Assembly: GCA_024278715.1 (NCBI GenBank)
Contig: JAJRSN010000477.1
Span: 1 to 6,935, forward strand
Reading direction: 5' to 3'
From: Calditrichota bacterium
GTDB lineage: Bacteria > Calditrichota > Calditrichia > Calditrichales > Calditrichaceae
Length of the DNA: 6,935 nt
The notes below the pieces were generated by a model. That model had not been told where the DNA came from, made no database searches, and saw only the letters and a program-made list of their open reading frames with translations. Below are positions 6,174-6,935 of the stretch, piece by piece (the first letter of the stretch is position 1; each line of letters opens with the position of its first letter). Made by a program: the position numbers and the translations under genes.

Positions 6174-6887
6174 ATGGAGCTTTTTTACGCGAAACCGGAA
6201 AACGTAAAGGATCATCGTATTATTCTGGATGATTTTGAACGCCAGCACATTATTCACACCTTGCGTAAAAAGGTGGGCGATATCCTGACAGTAACCGACG
6301 GGCGGGGAACTTTATTTACATCTCGGATTACCCAACTGTCCCCGCATCTGGAGCTGCATGTTGAAAGCAGTGAAAAACAGCCCTTTCCGCAAACGGAGAT
6401 CATACTTGCGTCCGGATTTATCAAACAAAACAGGATGGAGTTTATTCTGGAAAAGGGCACGGAATTAGGGATTAAAAGATTCCTTTTCTTTAAAAGCCGC
6501 TTTGCCAATTATTTCAGTTCCAACACCAAACGCTACGAAAAGATTGTTCGGCAGGCTTTAAAGCAAAGTTTGCAAAGTTATTTGCCGAGCATTCAGGTCT
6601 TTGATTCATTTGAAAAATTTGTATCTTATGCGCGATCATTTGAGACCCGTCTGGTAGCAGTGGATCCGAAGTTCACTTCACTTTTCGATTTGTTTTCGGA
6701 CGGAATTGTCAATTCTAATAAACCGGTTCTTGTTGTAATCGGACCGGAGGGCGGGTTCAGTCCCGAAGAAATTGAGCTCTTTAAAAATAATCGGTTTACC
6801 TGTTTTTCTCTCGGTAAAAACAGATTGCGAACGGAAACTGCGGCTATCTCTGCAATTTCCATTATTAATCACTATATTCAACAATAA
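6174..6887 (+). CDS. rsmE: 16S rRNA (uracil(1498)-N3)-methyltransferase RsmE
   Basis: RsmE methylates N3 of U1498 of 16S rRNA in the 30S subunit, using S-adenosylmethionine. The product has 237 residues from the ATG at 6174. An N-terminal PUA-like RNA-binding domain (about 1-70, 'HIIHTLRKKVGDILTVTDGRG') precedes a C-terminal SPOUT methyltransferase domain. Family signatures are 'FILEKGTELGIKRF' (90-103), 'YEKIVRQALKQSLQSYLPSI' (121-140), the SAM-binding knot 'VIGPEGGFSPEEIE' (188-201) and 'LGKNRLRTETAAISAI' (213-228). The 6174 start gives the typical opening 'MELFYA'. An in-frame ATG at 6147 would add nine residues, but that extension is not family-like; neither start has a good Shine-Dalgarno. 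The gene is followed after 13 bp by a HIT-protein start, suggesting an operon. Confidence 0.95.
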   Translation: MELFYAKPENVKDHRIILDDFERQHIIHTLRKKVGDILTVTDGRGTLFTSRITQLSPHLELHVESSEKQPFPQTEIILASGFIKQNRMEFILEKGTELGIKRFLFFKSRFANYFSSNTKRYEKIVRQALKQSLQSYLPSIQVFDSFEKFVSYARSFETRLVAVDPKFTSLFDLFSDGIVNSNKPVLVVIGPEGGFSPEEIELFKNNRFTCFSLGKNRLRTETAAISAISIINHYIQQ

Positions 6888-6888
6888 T

Positions 6889-6894
6889 AGGAGG
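6889..6894 (+). promoter_or_regulatory. Shine-Dalgarno sequence for the TTG-started HIT gene
   Basis: AGGAGG, within TAGGAGGTG, lies directly after the rsmE stop and 6 bases before TTG at 6901. It is the strongest ribosome-binding site in the window and fixes the unusual start codon. Confidence 0.85.
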
Positions 6895-6900
6895 TGCGCC

Positions 6901-6935
6901 TTGTCAATTGATGATTGTGTATTTTGTCAGGTATT
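6901..6935 (+). CDS. HIT-family (histidine triad) protein, N-terminal fragment
   Basis: Only eleven codons are inside the window, reading 'MSIDDCVFCQV' with TTG as start. 'CVFCQV' matches the N-terminal 'CxFCxI' opening of HIT/HinT nucleotide-binding hydrolases, where the CxxC pair often binds zinc. The defining HxHxH triad lies beyond the window, so the identification rests on this short motif, the strong Shine-Dalgarno and the close spacing to rsmE. No in-frame ATG or GTG lies nearer. HIT proteins typically hydrolyse adenosine 5'-phosphoramidates or related nucleotides in the cytosol. The gene is probably cotranscribed with rsmE. Confidence 0.7.
   Translation, partial: MSIDDCVFCQV

Overview
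The window looks like an ordinary chromosomal segment of a free-living bacterium with moderate GC and AT-leaning intergenic DNA. It holds four complete genes and two partial genes at the edges, none of them phage, plasmid or transposase genes. The GSCFA-domain protein begins with the 'FRTE' and 'NPFGxxYNP' style I associate with the Bacteroidota/FCB group, and RsmE begins 'MELFYA' as in that group. However, two genes carry strong Shine-Dalgarno sequences (AAAGGAG, AGGAGG), which Bacteroidota generally lack. A deep FCB relative such as Calditrichota or Ignavibacteriota therefore fits best. This is inference, not identification.

Layout: 1-175 is the C-terminal tail of an S9 (dipeptidyl-peptidase IV/prolyl oligopeptidase type) peptidase. 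A symmetric, probably bidirectional terminator follows (287-310), then a heptamer-rich repeat block R1 (327-526). On the minus strand lies pepD (2055-601), a zinc Xaa-His dipeptidase with a GTG start. It is divergent from glgX (2332-4452), a glycogen/starch debranching enzyme, across a 276-bp spacer. A GSCFA-domain protein (4511-5515) follows glgX on the same strand after 58 bp. A 658-bp gene-free stretch (5516-6173) then holds several repeats: a stop-rich heptamer tail, an ATCCGAA-type degenerate repeat, a C/G-run palindrome and a second block R2 (5811-5986) that is an inverted copy of R1. Last come rsmE (best start 6174) and, 13 bp later, the first codons of a HIT-family protein starting with TTG.

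How the genes fit together: the S9 peptidase and PepD are both peptide-degrading enzymes converging on one terminator. GlgX degrades storage polyglucan but has no other glycogen gene visible beside it. RsmE and the HIT protein look like one housekeeping operon. No known multi-gene system (defence, secretion, CRISPR) is present.

The most interesting material is intergenic. R1 and R2 are inverted copies flanking pepD-glgX-GSCFA. Their heptamers of form GTRAYNN place TAA or TGA every 7 bases on the sense strand of the upstream gene. Because 7 is 1 modulo 3, they close all reading frames, and a short cluster of the same type supplies the stop codon of the GSCFA gene. I cannot say whether this is functional or only a low-complexity dispersed repeat.
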